From Actinomycetota bacterium (lineage in GTDB: Bacteria; Actinomycetota; Nitriliruptoria; Nitriliruptorales; Nitriliruptoraceae), in contig JAHWKY010000001.1 in the NCBI GenBank assembly GCA_019347575.1, positions 124,001 to 188,000 of the forward strand: a DNA stretch of 64,000 bases. Reading direction: 5' to 3'. The notes beneath the pieces are model-generated. The model was not told where the DNA came from. It saw only the letters and a program-made list of their open reading frames with translations, and ran no database searches. Shown piece after piece: positions 47,624 through 56,782 of the stretch (its first letter is position 1; every line of letters starts with the position of its first letter). The position numbers were made by a program, and so were the translations under genes.

Positions 47624-48763
47624 TCAGCGGTGCCGCTCGGTCGAGGTGAGCCACAGCCGCGCGAAGCCATCGAGCTTCTCGAGCGCCTCGGGTAGGTCGG
47701 TCCGGCCGAAGCCGAGGCGGAAGTGGTTGCCGGGGTGGTCGAACAGCTCGCCGGGGAGCAACAGCACGCCGGTCTCCCTGATGAGCTCCTCGATGAACCG
47801 GTGGATGGGCACCGAGTAGTGCAGCCGCGGGAACGCCGTCGTTCCGGCGCGGGGACGGATCCACTCGAACACGTCGGGCCAGGCAGCGAAGAACTCGTCG
47901 AGCAGCTCGAGGTTGGTCCCGATGATCCGGTGGGAGCGTCCGAGGAGGTGCTCGCGGGCGCGCAGGGCGCCGATCGCCAGGATCTCGCTCGGGGCGCTCG
48001 AGCAGATGGTCGTGTAGTCCTTGAACCCGGCGGCACGGTCGAGCACGTCGCGGTCGGGCGATGCCATCCACCCGATCCTCAGCCCCGCGAGCCCGAACGC
48101 CTTGGACATCACCCCGATACTGATGGCGCGGTCGTAGAGGTCCGCCGCGGCGGGCAGCTCGCTCGCCGGGTCGTGCGCCAAGAAGCGGTAGACCTCGTCC
48201 GAGATCAGGTACGCGTGCGTCCTGCGCGCGACGTCGATGAGGCGGTGGAAGGTCTCGACGTCAGGATGCGAGCCGGTCGGGCTGTGCGGGTAGTTGAGGA
48301 TGATGAGGCGCGTCCGGGGACTCACCGCGGACTCGAGCATCTCCGGCGAGAGCTCCCAGCCGCGGTCGTGCTCCAGACGGACGAACGACAGGTCCGCGCC
48401 GACGCTGCGGGGCACCTCGTACAGGGACTGGTAGACGGGGGCCATCGCGACCACGTGGTCACCGGGGCCGACGAGCACAGTCCCGAGTGCGAGGATCGCC
48501 TCCTGCGCACCGGCGAACGTCAGTACCGAGTCAGCGGGGAGGGTGTCGTAGAGGCCCGCGATGGCCTCCCGCAGCAAGGGATGGCCGGCGCTCTGCGTGT
48601 AACCCAGGGTGAGCTGCTGCCACAGCGTGCGTGTCTCGTCGTCGAGGAGCTCGAGCAGCTCGCGCTGGAGGACGCCCTCGACATCGGAGGCACACAGGAC
48701 GTGGTCGACGGCGAACTCCCAGCGAGCGAAGAACCTCTCGAGCTGGAACGGCGGCAGTGGCAA
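47624..48763 (-). CDS. class I/II PLP-dependent aminotransferase
   Basis: 379 aa from TTG 48763, set by GGGAGG 6 nt upstream; the longer frame to 49378 is a shadow. The PLP Lys is in GVMSKAFGLAGLRIGW, with LNYPHSPTG (cofactor Asn/Pro loop), YLISDEVYRFL (Asp/Tyr to PLP) and a C-terminal FRLGFGR carrying the substrate-carboxylate Arg. VLTFAGAQEAILAL is the phosphate loop. The amino donor and acceptor are not evident. Divergent from the NTF2-like gene. Confidence 0.9.
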   Translation of the reverse strand: MPLPPFQLERFFARWEFAVDHVLCASDVEGVLQRELLELLDDETRTLWQQLTLGYTQSAGHPLLREAIAGLYDTLPADSVLTFAGAQEAILALGTVLVGPGDHVVAMAPVYQSLYEVPRSVGADLSFVRLEHDRGWELSPEMLESAVSPRTRLIILNYPHSPTGSHPDVETFHRLIDVARRTHAYLISDEVYRFLAHDPASELPAAADLYDRAISIGVMSKAFGLAGLRIGWMASPDRDVLDRAAGFKDYTTICSSAPSEILAIGALRAREHLLGRSHRIIGTNLELLDEFFAAWPDVFEWIRPRAGTTAFPRLHYSVPIHRFIEELIRETGVLLLPGELFDHPGNHFRLGFGRTDLPEALEKLDGFARLWLTSTERHR

Positions 48764-48958
48764 CCGGTGCCTCCCGGGTGCGGGTGGGTGCGGTCCGGAG
48801 AGGCTAGGGCCATCAGACCGCGGGGCGGCGGTCGCTGGCCGGCGCCCCGTGAGCGGAGACCGTCCATCGGCCCGCACGCCGCCCCGCGGAGGGTTAGCCT
48901 CGCGGTGCTGACCGGGGGCCCGACTCGGTGCCCCTGACCGATCACGAAAGGGGAGCCG

Positions 48959-49393
48959 TTGGAACCCAGACAGGTAGTGGAGGCCTTCCTCGGCGCGTTC
49001 AACCGCCACGACGCGGTGGCGTGCGCCGCACTCTGCGCCGACGACGTGCACTTCGTCGCCGCAGGTGGCCGTGAGGAGATCGACGGTCGGATGGTGCTCC
49101 TGACCGATCTCGCCCTGTCGTTCGAGCGGTGGGCGAAGTGGACGCTCACGCCCAGCCGCTGGACGTGCGACGGCGACCAGGTCGTCGTCGAGGTCCACAA
49201 CTACGCCATCTGCGACGAGACCGGCAAGACGCGCGAGGCCGAGGACTGCATGGTCTTCGTCGTGCGCAACGGCCGGATCGTTGAGCTCGACTTCTACTTC
49301 GACTCGGCCGCGACCCGCGATGCCAACACCCGCGACGCGATGCTCGAGCTCGCCGCGACCCCGGAGCCAGAACCCCAACTCGCCAGCGCCTGA
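48959..49393 (+). CDS. SnoaL/NTF2-like domain protein
   Basis: 144 aa from TTG 48959 (AAGGGGAG at proper spacing). It starts PRQVVEAFLGAFNRHDAVAC and continues CADDVHFVAAGGREEIDGR, then VVEVHNYAICDETGKTREAE, typical of polyketide-cyclase-like SnoaL/DUF4440 proteins that bind small hydrophobic ligands or act as isomerases. The function cannot be assigned. The 95-bp repeat A begins 7 bp after its stop. Confidence 0.8.
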   Translation: MEPRQVVEAFLGAFNRHDAVACAALCADDVHFVAAGGREEIDGRMVLLTDLALSFERWAKWTLTPSRWTCDGDQVVVEVHNYAICDETGKTREAEDCMVFVVRNGRIVELDFYFDSAATRDANTRDAMLELAATPEPEPQLASA

Positions 49394-49399
49394 CCTGAC

Positions 49400-49494
49400 C
49401 TTGGCGACGCCGCATCCGCGCCGTCGCTAGGTGGTCCATGCGTCGCCCGCCGCCGAGAGCGTGGTCTCGGCGGCGGGATTCCCCTGGGGACCCG
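49400..49494 (+). repeat. ~95-bp two-hairpin repeat, copy A
   Basis: It aligns without gaps to 61620-61714: both begin TTGGCGACGCC, share CATCCGCG and CCGCCGAGA/TCTCGGCGG (49450-49458 and 49465-49473, 9-bp stem, 6-nt loop) and end GGGGACCCG. A first stem GCGACG/CGTCGC also exists. Both copies lie just after a plus-strand stop codon. Confidence 0.8.
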
Positions 49495-49563
49495 GACGTT
49501 GGGTGGTTGGCGCGGGATACCGCGTCAACGACACATCGCTGCGCCCCGCGGCCCCCCGTCGAC

Positions 49564-49593
49564 TTGACGGCTCGCTGGTCGGTGGGCGACAGT
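49564..49593 (+). promoter_or_regulatory. ilv operon promoter
   Basis: TTGACG (49564-49569), 18 bp, then GACAGT (49588-49593). Transcription would start near 49600, about 55 bp before the leader-peptide start. The region 49495-49563 shows nothing else. Confidence 0.5.
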
Positions 49594-49654
49594 ACGCGCC
49601 CCGGTCGTGGGCGCCCAGCGCACGCCGCCGGAGCTCTCCGAAGGAGCGAACGAC

Positions 49655-49738
49655 GTGCTCACCGTGACGCCGCGCACCACGGCCCTCTGCGGGTCGTCGC
49701 TGCGCGTCGTGGTCGACGTCGTCGTCCTCGTTACCTAG
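49655..49738 (+). CDS. Val/Leu-rich ilv leader peptide
   Basis: A 27-codon ORF from GTG 49655 with AAGGAG upstream, ending TAG 49738. Its last residues read RVVVDVVVLVT: seven of the final eleven residues are Val or Leu. This is the ribosome-stalling region of branched-chain attenuators. It lies between the promoter and a strong hairpin, upstream of ilvB. Too short for ordinary gene callers. Confidence 0.8.
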   Translation: MLTVTPRTTALCGSSLRVVVDVVVLVT

Positions 49739-49764
49739 CGCGCGTCCGTACCTCGGGCGCGCGC

Positions 49765-49787
49765 GGACCTCCCAGCTCGGGAGGTCC
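49765..49787 (+). terminator. ilv attenuator hairpin
   Basis: GGACCTCCC (49765-49773) and GGGAGGTCC (49779-49787) form a perfect 9-bp stem with loop AGCTC. The GCGCGC/GTCCG stretches just upstream (49738-49766) can pair with its left side as an antiterminator. There is no U-run, as expected in this genome. Closer to ilvB, GCTGAC and GTCAGC (around 49810-49832) enclose the ilvB ribosome-binding site. Confidence 0.7.
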
Positions 49788-49832
49788 GGGGCGTTCGGGG
49801 CGGAACGCGCTGACCGCACGAGAGGAGTCAGC

Positions 49833-51590
49833 ATGCAGGTCACCGGGGCCCAAGCGGTCATGCGCGCGCTCGAGGAGCTCGGCGTCGAGGTCGTCTTCGG
49901 CTACCCGGGTGGGGCGATCCTCCCCGCCTACGACCCGCTCATCGACTCGCCGCTACGGCACATCCTCGTGCGCCACGAGCAGGGCGCGGTCCACATGGCC
50001 GAGGGCTACGCCCACGCCACGGGCAAGGTCGGCGTCTGCCTCGTCACCTCCGGGCCGGCGGCCACCAACATCGTCACCGGTCTGGCGGACGCGCACATGG
50101 ATTCGATCCCGCTGCTCGCCATCACGGGACAGGTACCGACGTCAGCGGTCGGCTCCGACGCCTTCCAGGAGGCCGATGTGACCGGGATCACGATGCCGAT
50201 CACCAAGCACAACGAGCTCGTGATCGAGGTCGAACGCGTCCCGGGCGCGATCAAGGAGGCCCACCACATCGCCTCGACGGGGCGGCCAGGCCCGGTGCTC
50301 GTGGACATCCCGAAGGACGTGCTCAACGCCACCCTCGAGTGGAACTGGCCCGAGTACATGGACCTGCCCGGCTACCGACCCACGATCCGAGGTCACGGCA
50401 AGATGGTCCGCGAGGCGGTCGAGCTGATCGGCCGGGCCCGACGCCCCGTCATCTACGCCGGAGGCGGGTTGGTCCGGGCCAACGCCGGCGCGGAGCTGCG
50501 CCAGCTCGCCGAGCTGCTCGAGGTGCCCGTCGTCACCACGCTGATGGCGCGCGGCGTGCTCCCCGACACCCACGAGCTGTGGGTGGGCATGCCCGGCATG
50601 CACGGCCACTGGGCCGCGGTCCGCGCCTTCCAGGAGGCCGACCTGCTCATCGCCATCGGCACCCGCTTCGACGATCGCGTCACCGGGAAGGTCGACGACT
50701 TCGCGCCCAACGCCCGCATCATCCACATCGACATCGACCCGGCCGAGATCGGCAAGAACCGCGTCGTCGACATCCCGATCGTCGGCGATGCCCGCGTCGT
50801 GACGGGACAGCTCGTCAAGAACGCCAGCGAGCGGGGCGCCGAGGTCAAGCCCGACACGACCGCGTGGCGTCAGACGGTGGCGACGTGGAAGCAGGAGCAT
50901 CCGCTGCTCGTCGAGCAGCCCGACGAGGGTGTGCTCAAGCCCCAGACCGCCATCCGTGCCATCTACGACACCTGGGGGGACGACGCCATCTACGTCGCCG
51001 GAGTCGGCCAGCATCAGATGTGGGCCGCGCAGATCATCCCCTACAGCCGGGGTCGGCAGTGGATCAACTCCGGGGGTCTGGGGACCATGGGGTTCGCGGT
51101 CCCGGCCGCCATCGGGGCCAAGGTCGGTGACCCCGACCGCACGGTGGTGTGCATCGACGGCGACGGCTGCTTCCAGATGACGCTGCAGGAGCTGGCGACC
51201 GCGGTCCAGCACGATATCCCCGTCGTGTTCTGCGTCATCAACAACGGCTTCCTCGGCATGGTCCGCCAGTGGCAGGAGCTGTTCTACGACGAGCGCTACA
51301 GCGAGGTCGAGCTGCCGCAGGACCTTCCCGACCTCGTCAAGCTCGCCGACGCGTACAAGATCCCCGGGTTCCGCGTCAGCACCGTCGACGAGCTGCGCAC
51401 CACGCTCGACAAGGCGGCCGAGATCACCGATCAGCCGGTGCTGATCGACCTCCGCGTGGACCCGACCGAGAAGGTCTTCCCGATGGTGCCTTCGGGGATG
51501 AGCAACGACGAGATCATCGAGTCGACCGAGGAGTGGTACGCGCGCAAGGCTGCGCTCGCCGAGGTCGCTTCCGAGCCGGAGACCGACTGA
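49833..51590 (+). CDS. ilvB: acetolactate synthase, large (catalytic) subunit
   Basis: 585 aa from ATG 49833. ThDP enzyme: the catalytic Glu is in ILVRHEQGAVHMAEGYA, FAD/core region DIPKDVLNATLEW, the ThDP-Mg motif is CIDGDGCFQMTLQELATAVQ with Asn in VFCVINNGFLGMVRQWQ. It condenses pyruvate with pyruvate or 2-oxobutyrate for Val/Leu/Ile synthesis. Regulated by the leader-peptide attenuator just upstream. Corresponds to Rv3003c. Confidence 0.97.
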   Translation: MQVTGAQAVMRALEELGVEVVFGYPGGAILPAYDPLIDSPLRHILVRHEQGAVHMAEGYAHATGKVGVCLVTSGPAATNIVTGLADAHMDSIPLLAITGQVPTSAVGSDAFQEADVTGITMPITKHNELVIEVERVPGAIKEAHHIASTGRPGPVLVDIPKDVLNATLEWNWPEYMDLPGYRPTIRGHGKMVREAVELIGRARRPVIYAGGGLVRANAGAELRQLAELLEVPVVTTLMARGVLPDTHELWVGMPGMHGHWAAVRAFQEADLLIAIGTRFDDRVTGKVDDFAPNARIIHIDIDPAEIGKNRVVDIPIVGDARVVTGQLVKNASERGAEVKPDTTAWRQTVATWKQEHPLLVEQPDEGVLKPQTAIRAIYDTWGDDAIYVAGVGQHQMWAAQIIPYSRGRQWINSGGLGTMGFAVPAAIGAKVGDPDRTVVCIDGDGCFQMTLQELATAVQHDIPVVFCVINNGFLGMVRQWQELFYDERYSEVELPQDLPDLVKLADAYKIPGFRVSTVDELRTTLDKAAEITDQPVLIDLRVDPTEKVFPMVPSGMSNDEIIESTEEWYARKAALAEVASEPETD

Positions 51591-51591
51591 C

Positions 51592-52122
51592 ATGAGCAGC
51601 CACCGCCACACCCTCTCGGTCCTCGTCGAGAACCGCCCCGGCGTGCTCGCTCGCGTCGCGGGGATGTTCAGCCGACGGGGGTACAACATCCACTCGCTCG
51701 CCGTCGGACCCACCGAGGATCCACGCATCTCGCGCATGACGATCGTCGTGGGGACCGAGACCCCCCACCTCGAGCAGGTCATCAAGCAGCTCAACAAGCT
51801 CATCAACGTGCTGAAGATCCTCGAGCTCGATCCCGGTGCGTCGGTCGAGCGCGAGTTGCAGCTCGTCAAGGTCGCGGCTGACGCGACGACGCGGAGCCAG
51901 ATCATCGAACTCGCCGATGTCTTCCGCGCCAAGATCGTCGACGTCGATCACGACTCGTTGACCATCGAGGCGTCGGGGGCGCCCGACAAGCTGGAAGCGA
52001 TGGTGGACCTGCTCGCGCCGTACGGCATCCGTGAGCTCGTCCGCACCGGCACCGTCTCGCTCGCACGGGGCGGACGTTCCATCACCGACGGTTCGCGCGT
52101 GCGCATGCAGCGCGTCGTCTGA
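51592..52122 (+). CDS. ilvN: acetolactate synthase, small regulatory subunit
   Basis: 176 aa, one base after ilvB. It has an N-terminal ACT domain ([40 protein letters not shown]) and a C-terminal ALS_ss domain ([20 protein letters not shown]). It activates IlvB and confers valine feedback inhibition. Corresponds to Rv3002c. Confidence 0.97.
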   Translation: MSSHRHTLSVLVENRPGVLARVAGMFSRRGYNIHSLAVGPTEDPRISRMTIVVGTETPHLEQVIKQLNKLINVLKILELDPGASVERELQLVKVAADATTRSQIIELADVFRAKIVDVDHDSLTIEASGAPDKLEAMVDLLAPYGIRELVRTGTVSLARGGRSITDGSRVRMQRVV

Positions 52123-52154
52123 CCCTCCACCGCGGAGAGCAAGGGAAGAAGCTG

Positions 52155-53156
52155 ATGGCCACGATGTACTACGACGAGGACGCCGACCTGAGCCTCCTCG
52201 AGGGCAAGACGGTCGCGGTGCTCGGGTACGGCTCGCAGGGGCACGCCCACTCACGCAACCTCACCGATTCGGGGATCGACGTGGTCGTGGGGCTGCGCCC
52301 CGACTCGTCCTCGCGTAGCCGCGCCGAGGAGGCCGGTCTGCGCGTGCTCGACACCGCGGACGCCGCGGCTGCGGGACAGGTCATCATGATGACCCTGCCC
52401 GACACCGAGCAGAAGGCCATCTACGACGAGGCAGTCGCCCCGAACCTCGCGGACGGCGACATGCTCATGTTCGCCCACGGGTTCAACATCCACTTCGGCC
52501 AGATCACCCCACCGGACACGGTGGACGTGACGATGATCGCCCCGAAGTCACCCGGCCACCTCGTCCGGCGCACCTTCACCGACGGCAACGGCACCCCGGG
52601 CCTGATCGCCGTGCACCAGGACGCGACCGGCGCTGCCAAAGCGCTCGCGCTGGCGTACGCCAAGGGCATCGGCTGCACCCGCGCCGGCGTCATCGAGACG
52701 ACCTTCGCCGAGGAGACCGAGACCGACCTGTTCGGCGAGCAGGCGGTGTTGTGCGGCGGGGCGACCGCGCTGATCCAGGCCGGGTTCGAGACCCTCACTG
52801 AGGCCGGCTACCAGCCCGAGGTCGCCTACTTCGAATGTCTGCACGAGCTCAAGCTCATCGTGGACCTGCTCTACGAGGGCGGCATGGAGCGGATGCGGTA
52901 CTCCATCTCCGACACGGCGGAGTGGGGCGACTACGTCAGCGGGCCGCGCATCGTCAACGACGAGACCAAGCGCGAGATGAGGCAGATCCTCGCCGAGATC
53001 CAGGACGGCTCGTTCGCCAAGGACTGGATCGAGGAGAACCGCAACGACCGCCAACGCTTCACCCAGCTGCGCGAACGGGGCCTCCAACACCCCATCGAGC
53101 AGGTCGGCAGGGAGCTGCGCGCGATGATGAGCTGGCTCCCCAAGCCCACCGACTGA
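52155..53156 (+). CDS. ilvC: ketol-acid reductoisomerase
   Basis: 333 aa, class I length. The nucleotide loop is [16 protein letters not shown], with a [14 protein letters not shown] beta2-alphaB loop whose serines/arginine favour [16 protein letters not shown] and the metal-binding helices ([20 protein letters not shown], then [20 protein letters not shown]) complete the active site. It converts acetolactate to dihydroxyisovalerate. The palindrome copy 3 begins 8 bp after its stop. Corresponds to Rv3001c. Confidence 0.97.
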   Translation: MATMYYDEDADLSLLEGKTVAVLGYGSQGHAHSRNLTDSGIDVVVGLRPDSSSRSRAEEAGLRVLDTADAAAAGQVIMMTLPDTEQKAIYDEAVAPNLADGDMLMFAHGFNIHFGQITPPDTVDVTMIAPKSPGHLVRRTFTDGNGTPGLIAVHQDATGAAKALALAYAKGIGCTRAGVIETTFAEETETDLFGEQAVLCGGATALIQAGFETLTEAGYQPEVAYFECLHELKLIVDLLYEGGMERMRYSISDTAEWGDYVSGPRIVNDETKREMRQILAEIQDGSFAKDWIEENRNDRQRFTQLRERGLQHPIEQVGRELRAMMSWLPKPTD

Positions 53157-53163
53157 CGCCCCG

Positions 53164-53210
53164 AAGGTTGAACCGCTGAACCTGGCTGACGGGTTCAACG
53201 GTTCGAGGAA
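53164..53210. repeat. dispersed palindrome, copy 3
   Basis: Left arm AAGGTTGAACCGCTGAACC (53164-53182) and right arm from 53192 pair imperfectly over a 9-nt spacer. The left arm is the consensus of the other two copies. It sits between ilvC and the class V aminotransferase. Confidence 0.75.
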
Positions 53211-53222
53211 TCCGAGCAGGAC

Positions 53223-54341
53223 GTGGACGTGCCCGCTGCCGCAGCGCCGCCGGAGCGGCTACTGCTGGGGCCGGGTCCCTCGCCGGTGCACCCGCGCGTG
53301 CTCGAGGCGCAGGCGCGCGGGGTCGTCGGCCACCTCGATCCGTGGTTCCTCGAACGCACTGACGAGATCGCGCAGATGTTGCGGTCGCTGTTCCGGACCG
53401 ACCACCGTCTGACGTTCGCCGTCTCGGGGACGGGCAGCGCCGGGATGGAGGCATCGGTCGTCAACGTCGTCGAGCCGGGCGACACCGTCATCGTCGGGGT
53501 CAACGGCATCTTCGGCGGCCGTCTCGCGGACACCGCGCGTCGGGCCGGGGCCGAGGTCGTCGAGCTCACCGAGGAGTGGGGCCGGATCGTCCCACCCGAG
53601 CGCGTCGACGAGGCGCTGCAGGCTCACCCCGGCGCGAAGGCGGTCGTACTCGTGCTGGCCGAGACCTCGACGGGGGCGCACCAGCCGCTCGAGGACATCG
53701 GGGCGCTGGTCGCCGAGCGTGAGACGCTCCTCGTGGTCGACGCCGTCACCGCGCTGGGTGGAACACGGGTCGAGGTCGACGCGTGGCACCTCGACGTCGT
53801 CTACGCCGGCACCCAGAAGTGCCTGTCGGTGCCGCCCGGGCTCGCACCGATCACGTTCTCGCCGAAGGCGGAAGCGGTCATCGGGTCACGGAGCCAGCGG
53901 GTGCGGTCGTGGTACCTCGACGTGACCGCGATCCAGCGCTACTGGGGCGCCGAGCGCGCGTACCACCACACCGCGCCGATCTCGGCGCTCTTCGGACTTC
54001 ACGAGGGCCTGCGCATGGTGCTCGAGGAGGGGCTGGAGGCACGGTGGGAACGCCACCGCGCTGTGGGGGAGCGGTTCCAGCAGGCCATCGTCGAGCGAGG
54101 CGGCACCCTGCTCGCGCAGGAGGGGCACCGGCTGCCGCAGCTCACGGCGTTCGCGTGGCCCGACGGCGTCGACGAGGCCACGCTGCGGCGGTCGCTGCTC
54201 ACCGAGCACGGCATCGAGGTCGGCGGTGGGCTCGGGGCGTTCGCGGGGCGCGCGTGGCGGGTCGGGTTGATGGGCGAGGGGGCCCGAGACGAGCACGTGG
54301 ACCGACTCGTGGGTGCCATCGATGGGTTGCTACCTCGCTGA
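53223..54341 (+). CDS. class V aminotransferase (alanine-glyoxylate/serine-pyruvate type)
   Basis: 372 aa from GTG 53223. It starts LLLGPGPSPVHPRVLEAQA and has FAVSGTGSAGMEASVVNVVE, VVDAVTALGGTRVEVDAWHL (PLP Asp) and VYAGTQKCLSVPPGLAPITF (PLP Lys). The end GIEVGGGLGAFAGRAWRVGLMG is typical of the subgroup. It probably transaminates glyoxylate or a hydroxypyruvate-type oxoacid; a link to serine or C2 metabolism with serA downstream is inference. Confidence 0.92.
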   Translation: MDVPAAAAPPERLLLGPGPSPVHPRVLEAQARGVVGHLDPWFLERTDEIAQMLRSLFRTDHRLTFAVSGTGSAGMEASVVNVVEPGDTVIVGVNGIFGGRLADTARRAGAEVVELTEEWGRIVPPERVDEALQAHPGAKAVVLVLAETSTGAHQPLEDIGALVAERETLLVVDAVTALGGTRVEVDAWHLDVVYAGTQKCLSVPPGLAPITFSPKAEAVIGSRSQRVRSWYLDVTAIQRYWGAERAYHHTAPISALFGLHEGLRMVLEEGLEARWERHRAVGERFQQAIVERGGTLLAQEGHRLPQLTAFAWPDGVDEATLRRSLLTEHGIEVGGGLGAFAGRAWRVGLMGEGARDEHVDRLVGAIDGLLPR

Positions 54342-54411
54342 CGGCGGTCGCGATCGGAAGATCGAGCGAGGTACCGGCTCGACCCGTCAACCTCGGGTGG
54401 GAGCGATGTCG

Positions 54412-54417
54412 TACGCT
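54412..54417 (+). promoter_or_regulatory. possible -10 box of the acyltransferase gene
   Basis: TACGCT lies 8 nt before GTG 54426 with no ribosome-binding site between, similar to other near-leaderless starts in this window. Confidence 0.3.
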
Positions 54418-54425
54418 GCGTGATC

Positions 54426-55319
54426 GTGGAGGCAACAAGGTCCGACCCTCTCGCCCGGCGCGCGATCTACGGGACGATCATCGCCGCCGTCCGGCTCGTG
54501 CTGTTCGGGCTACTGCGGTGGCGACTGGACGTCCGCGGGCTCGAGCACGTGCCACGGGCCGGCGGTGCCGTCCTCGCCTTCAACCACCACAGCTACGTCG
54601 ACTTCCTCGTGACCTGCGTCCCGCTTTACCGCCACACCCGTCGCTACCCCGTCTTCCTCGCGAAGGCGGAGCTGTTCCGGCCTCGCGTCCGCGGCTGGAT
54701 CTTCCGGGCGAGCGGCCAGGTCCCGGTCGAACGCGGCAGCGTCGAAGCCCGTGCCCGAGCGTTCACCACCGCCGTCGACCGGCTGCGCGAGGGTGCGCTG
54801 ATCGCCATCGCCCCCGAACAGAGCATCTCGCAGTCGTTCGAGCTGCTGCCCTTCCGGACCGGAGCGGTGCGGATGGCGCAGGCCGCGCAGGTGCCCATCA
54901 TCCCCGCGATCGCGTGGGGTGACCAGCGCTTCTTCACCAAGCGGCGCAAGCCCCACCTGGTCTGGCGCTTGCCGGTCACCGTCAGGTACGTCCCGCCGGT
55001 GCACGTCGCGCCGGACGAGGATCCCGTCGAGGCGACCGAGCGGCTGCAGACGATCATGGCCGAGATGCTCGACGACGCCATCCGCACCTACCCCGACGCG
55101 GCACGGCCGGGCGACGACTGGTGGCAGCCGGCCCGGTACGGGGGCAGCGCCCCGCTGCACGACGAGGTCGTACGTGCCCACCTCGCCCGGTGGCCGGAAG
55201 CGTTCGAGCCCGATCTGCCGCAAGAGGAGGGCGACGAACCGGTGATCGACGATCGGCCGGTCGATGAGCCGGCGGTCGACGAACCCCGGGTCCAAGACGA
55301 GCGGAAGCGAGCCGTCTGA
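54426..55319 (+). CDS. 1-acyl-glycerol-3-phosphate acyltransferase (PlsC family)
   Basis: 297 aa from GTG 54426 (GTG 54420 also possible). The HX4D catalytic motif is FNHHSYVDFLVT, with FLAKAELFRPRVRGWIFRAS and QVPVERGSVEARARAF as blocks II and III and APEQSISQSFELLPFRTGA as the substrate-phosphate block. A hydrophobic segment at about 16-33 anchors it in the membrane. The acidic tail (DDRPVDEPAVDEPRVQDE) is unusual. It probably makes phosphatidic acid. Confidence 0.92.
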   Translation: MEATRSDPLARRAIYGTIIAAVRLVLFGLLRWRLDVRGLEHVPRAGGAVLAFNHHSYVDFLVTCVPLYRHTRRYPVFLAKAELFRPRVRGWIFRASGQVPVERGSVEARARAFTTAVDRLREGALIAIAPEQSISQSFELLPFRTGAVRMAQAAQVPIIPAIAWGDQRFFTKRRKPHLVWRLPVTVRYVPPVHVAPDEDPVEATERLQTIMAEMLDDAIRTYPDAARPGDDWWQPARYGGSAPLHDEVVRAHLARWPEAFEPDLPQEEGDEPVIDDRPVDEPAVDEPRVQDERKRAV

Positions 55320-55825
55320 ACGCGCCCCGCCTCACCCCAGCATGGCTGCTGCTCGCGGCCGTGCTGGGCGCTGCGTGCGGTGGGGCGTGGGGCCACGTCG
55401 ACGACGTCGAGGCGTGGGGCCGGGTGGCGCAGGTCGAGTTCGACGACGGCAGCGCGTGGGAACTGCGGCCGTACCGCTCGACGGGCGGGGCGCCGTGCAT
55501 CGCCCTGGACCTGCCCGAGACCGACAGCAGCGTCTGCATGGAGCAGGGGTGGGCGGTCGAGACCACCGTCCTCGCCGAGGCGGGCCACACCGTCGTGGCC
55601 GGCATCACCCACCCCGACGCGGCGTACGCGGTCGTGCCGACCCTGGGCGGGGCGAGCACGGTCGAGGTCACCCCGTACGTGGACCTCGGGTTCGGCTACT
55701 TCCACCTCGTGGTCGATGCACGGATGCCTCTCGGTGGCTTCGGCGACGGCATCACGGTCTACAACCTCCACGAGGTCGAACTCGGCCACGAGGAGCGAGA
55801 GCCCGAGGACCACGACCACTCCTGA
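55316..55825 (+). CDS. putative lipoprotein, apparently starting at CTG
   Basis: 169 aa if started at CTG 55316, which overlaps the acyltransferase stop (CTGA). From there NAPRLTPAWLLLAAVLGAAC makes a convincing lipoprotein signal with Cys22. The first GTG (55361) would begin inside that signal peptide and ruin it, and no ATG/TTG is available in frame. The mature part is acidic and predicted beta (WGRVAQVEFDDGSAWELRPY, VVDARMPLGGFGDGITVYN), ending His/Glu-rich (EEREPEDHDHS). Function unknown. Confidence 0.65.
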   Translation: MNAPRLTPAWLLLAAVLGAACGGAWGHVDDVEAWGRVAQVEFDDGSAWELRPYRSTGGAPCIALDLPETDSSVCMEQGWAVETTVLAEAGHTVVAGITHPDAAYAVVPTLGGASTVEVTPYVDLGFGYFHLVVDARMPLGGFGDGITVYNLHEVELGHEEREPEDHDHS

Positions 55826-55881
55826 TCCCCCCGCCCCGCCGTCCCCAGGCCCCCGCGCCCGCAAGCGGGGGCGGGCTGCTG

Positions 55882-56755
55882 GTGCCAGCCGACTTCGAAG
55901 CGGTTGGCTACGCCGCGAACCAGCTCGCGCGGATGGCGTCGCGCGGTGACATCGTGGAGCTACAGCCACGCGTCTACCTCCTGGCCGGCGTCCCGGACTC
56001 CCGCGAGCTGCGGATCACGGCAGCAGCGCTGGCCGCTGGCGAGCGGGCCGCCCTGTCCCACGCCACCGCAGCGGAACTGCACGAGCTCCGCCACGTGCCG
56101 CGAAGACTGATCGAGAACCGCATCGACCTCACGTACCCACGGGGGTACGAGCCCGCGGTCCGAGGCGTGACCCTGCACCGACCGTTGCGGCTCCCGCCCG
56201 AACACGTCACACGCCGAAGCGAGGTGAGACTGACGACCATCGAGCGCACGCTCGCGGACCTCAGCGGTCTCCTCGCGCCCCGCACGTACGAGCGGGTCGT
56301 GGACGCCACGCTCGCCGAGGAGCGAACGACGTGCGGGGCGACCTGGGAGGTCATCGGGGCCCTCGGCAGCTTCCCTGGAGTACAGCTCGCGCGTCGGACG
56401 CTCGAACGTTTCGATCCGCGCATGGTCGGGAGGCGCTCAGACCTCGAGCGGACGTTCTTCCGCGGCCTACGGGAGCACGGCGTCGACCTGCCGCAGGCCA
56501 ACGTCGCCATCGTGGATGCCGACGGACGGCGGCGCTACCTCGACTTCGCGTACGTCCCCGAGCGACTGCCGATCGAGGTCGACTCGACCGCTACCACGCG
56601 CCCGTACTCGGGCGAGCAGCGGACGGGGCACGGCAGAACGCGATCGTGCTCACGGGTGAGTGGCTGACGCCGTTGCGCTTCGGTGAGTGCGACATCCGAG
56701 ACGACATGGTCCGTGTCGCCCCACTCGTTGCGGCGCTGGCGGGAGCGAGGTCTTC
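55882..56755 (+). pseudogene. frameshifted AbiEi-type transcriptional regulator with DUF559-like C-terminus
   Basis: From GTG 55882 the frame encodes a winged helix (VPADFEAVGYAANQLARMAS, GDIVELQPRVYLLAG), then ERAALSHATAAELHELRHV and LTTIERTLADLSGLLAPRTY, all typical of type IV antitoxin-like AbiEi proteins. At the nuclease-fold region, after LPIEVDST near 56588, the expected continuation (RYHAPVLGRAADGARQNAIV, then WLTPLRFGECDIRDD) is found one frame over. A one-base deletion near 56586-56592 explains this. The 3' end is also eroded against the convergent lyase. Confidence 0.75.
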
Positions 56756-56782
56756 TCTCCGGTTAGTCAGGCGGGGCGTGCG

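Noticed and set aside
47723-48937. 404-codon plus-strand open frame
   Set aside because: Antisense shadow of the aminotransferase gene, which has clear PLP motifs on the minus strand.
53192-53213. GGTTCGAGGAATCC resembling a tRNA T-loop
   Set aside because: It belongs to the right arm of palindrome copy 3; no acceptor stem, D-arm or anticodon arm can be built around it.
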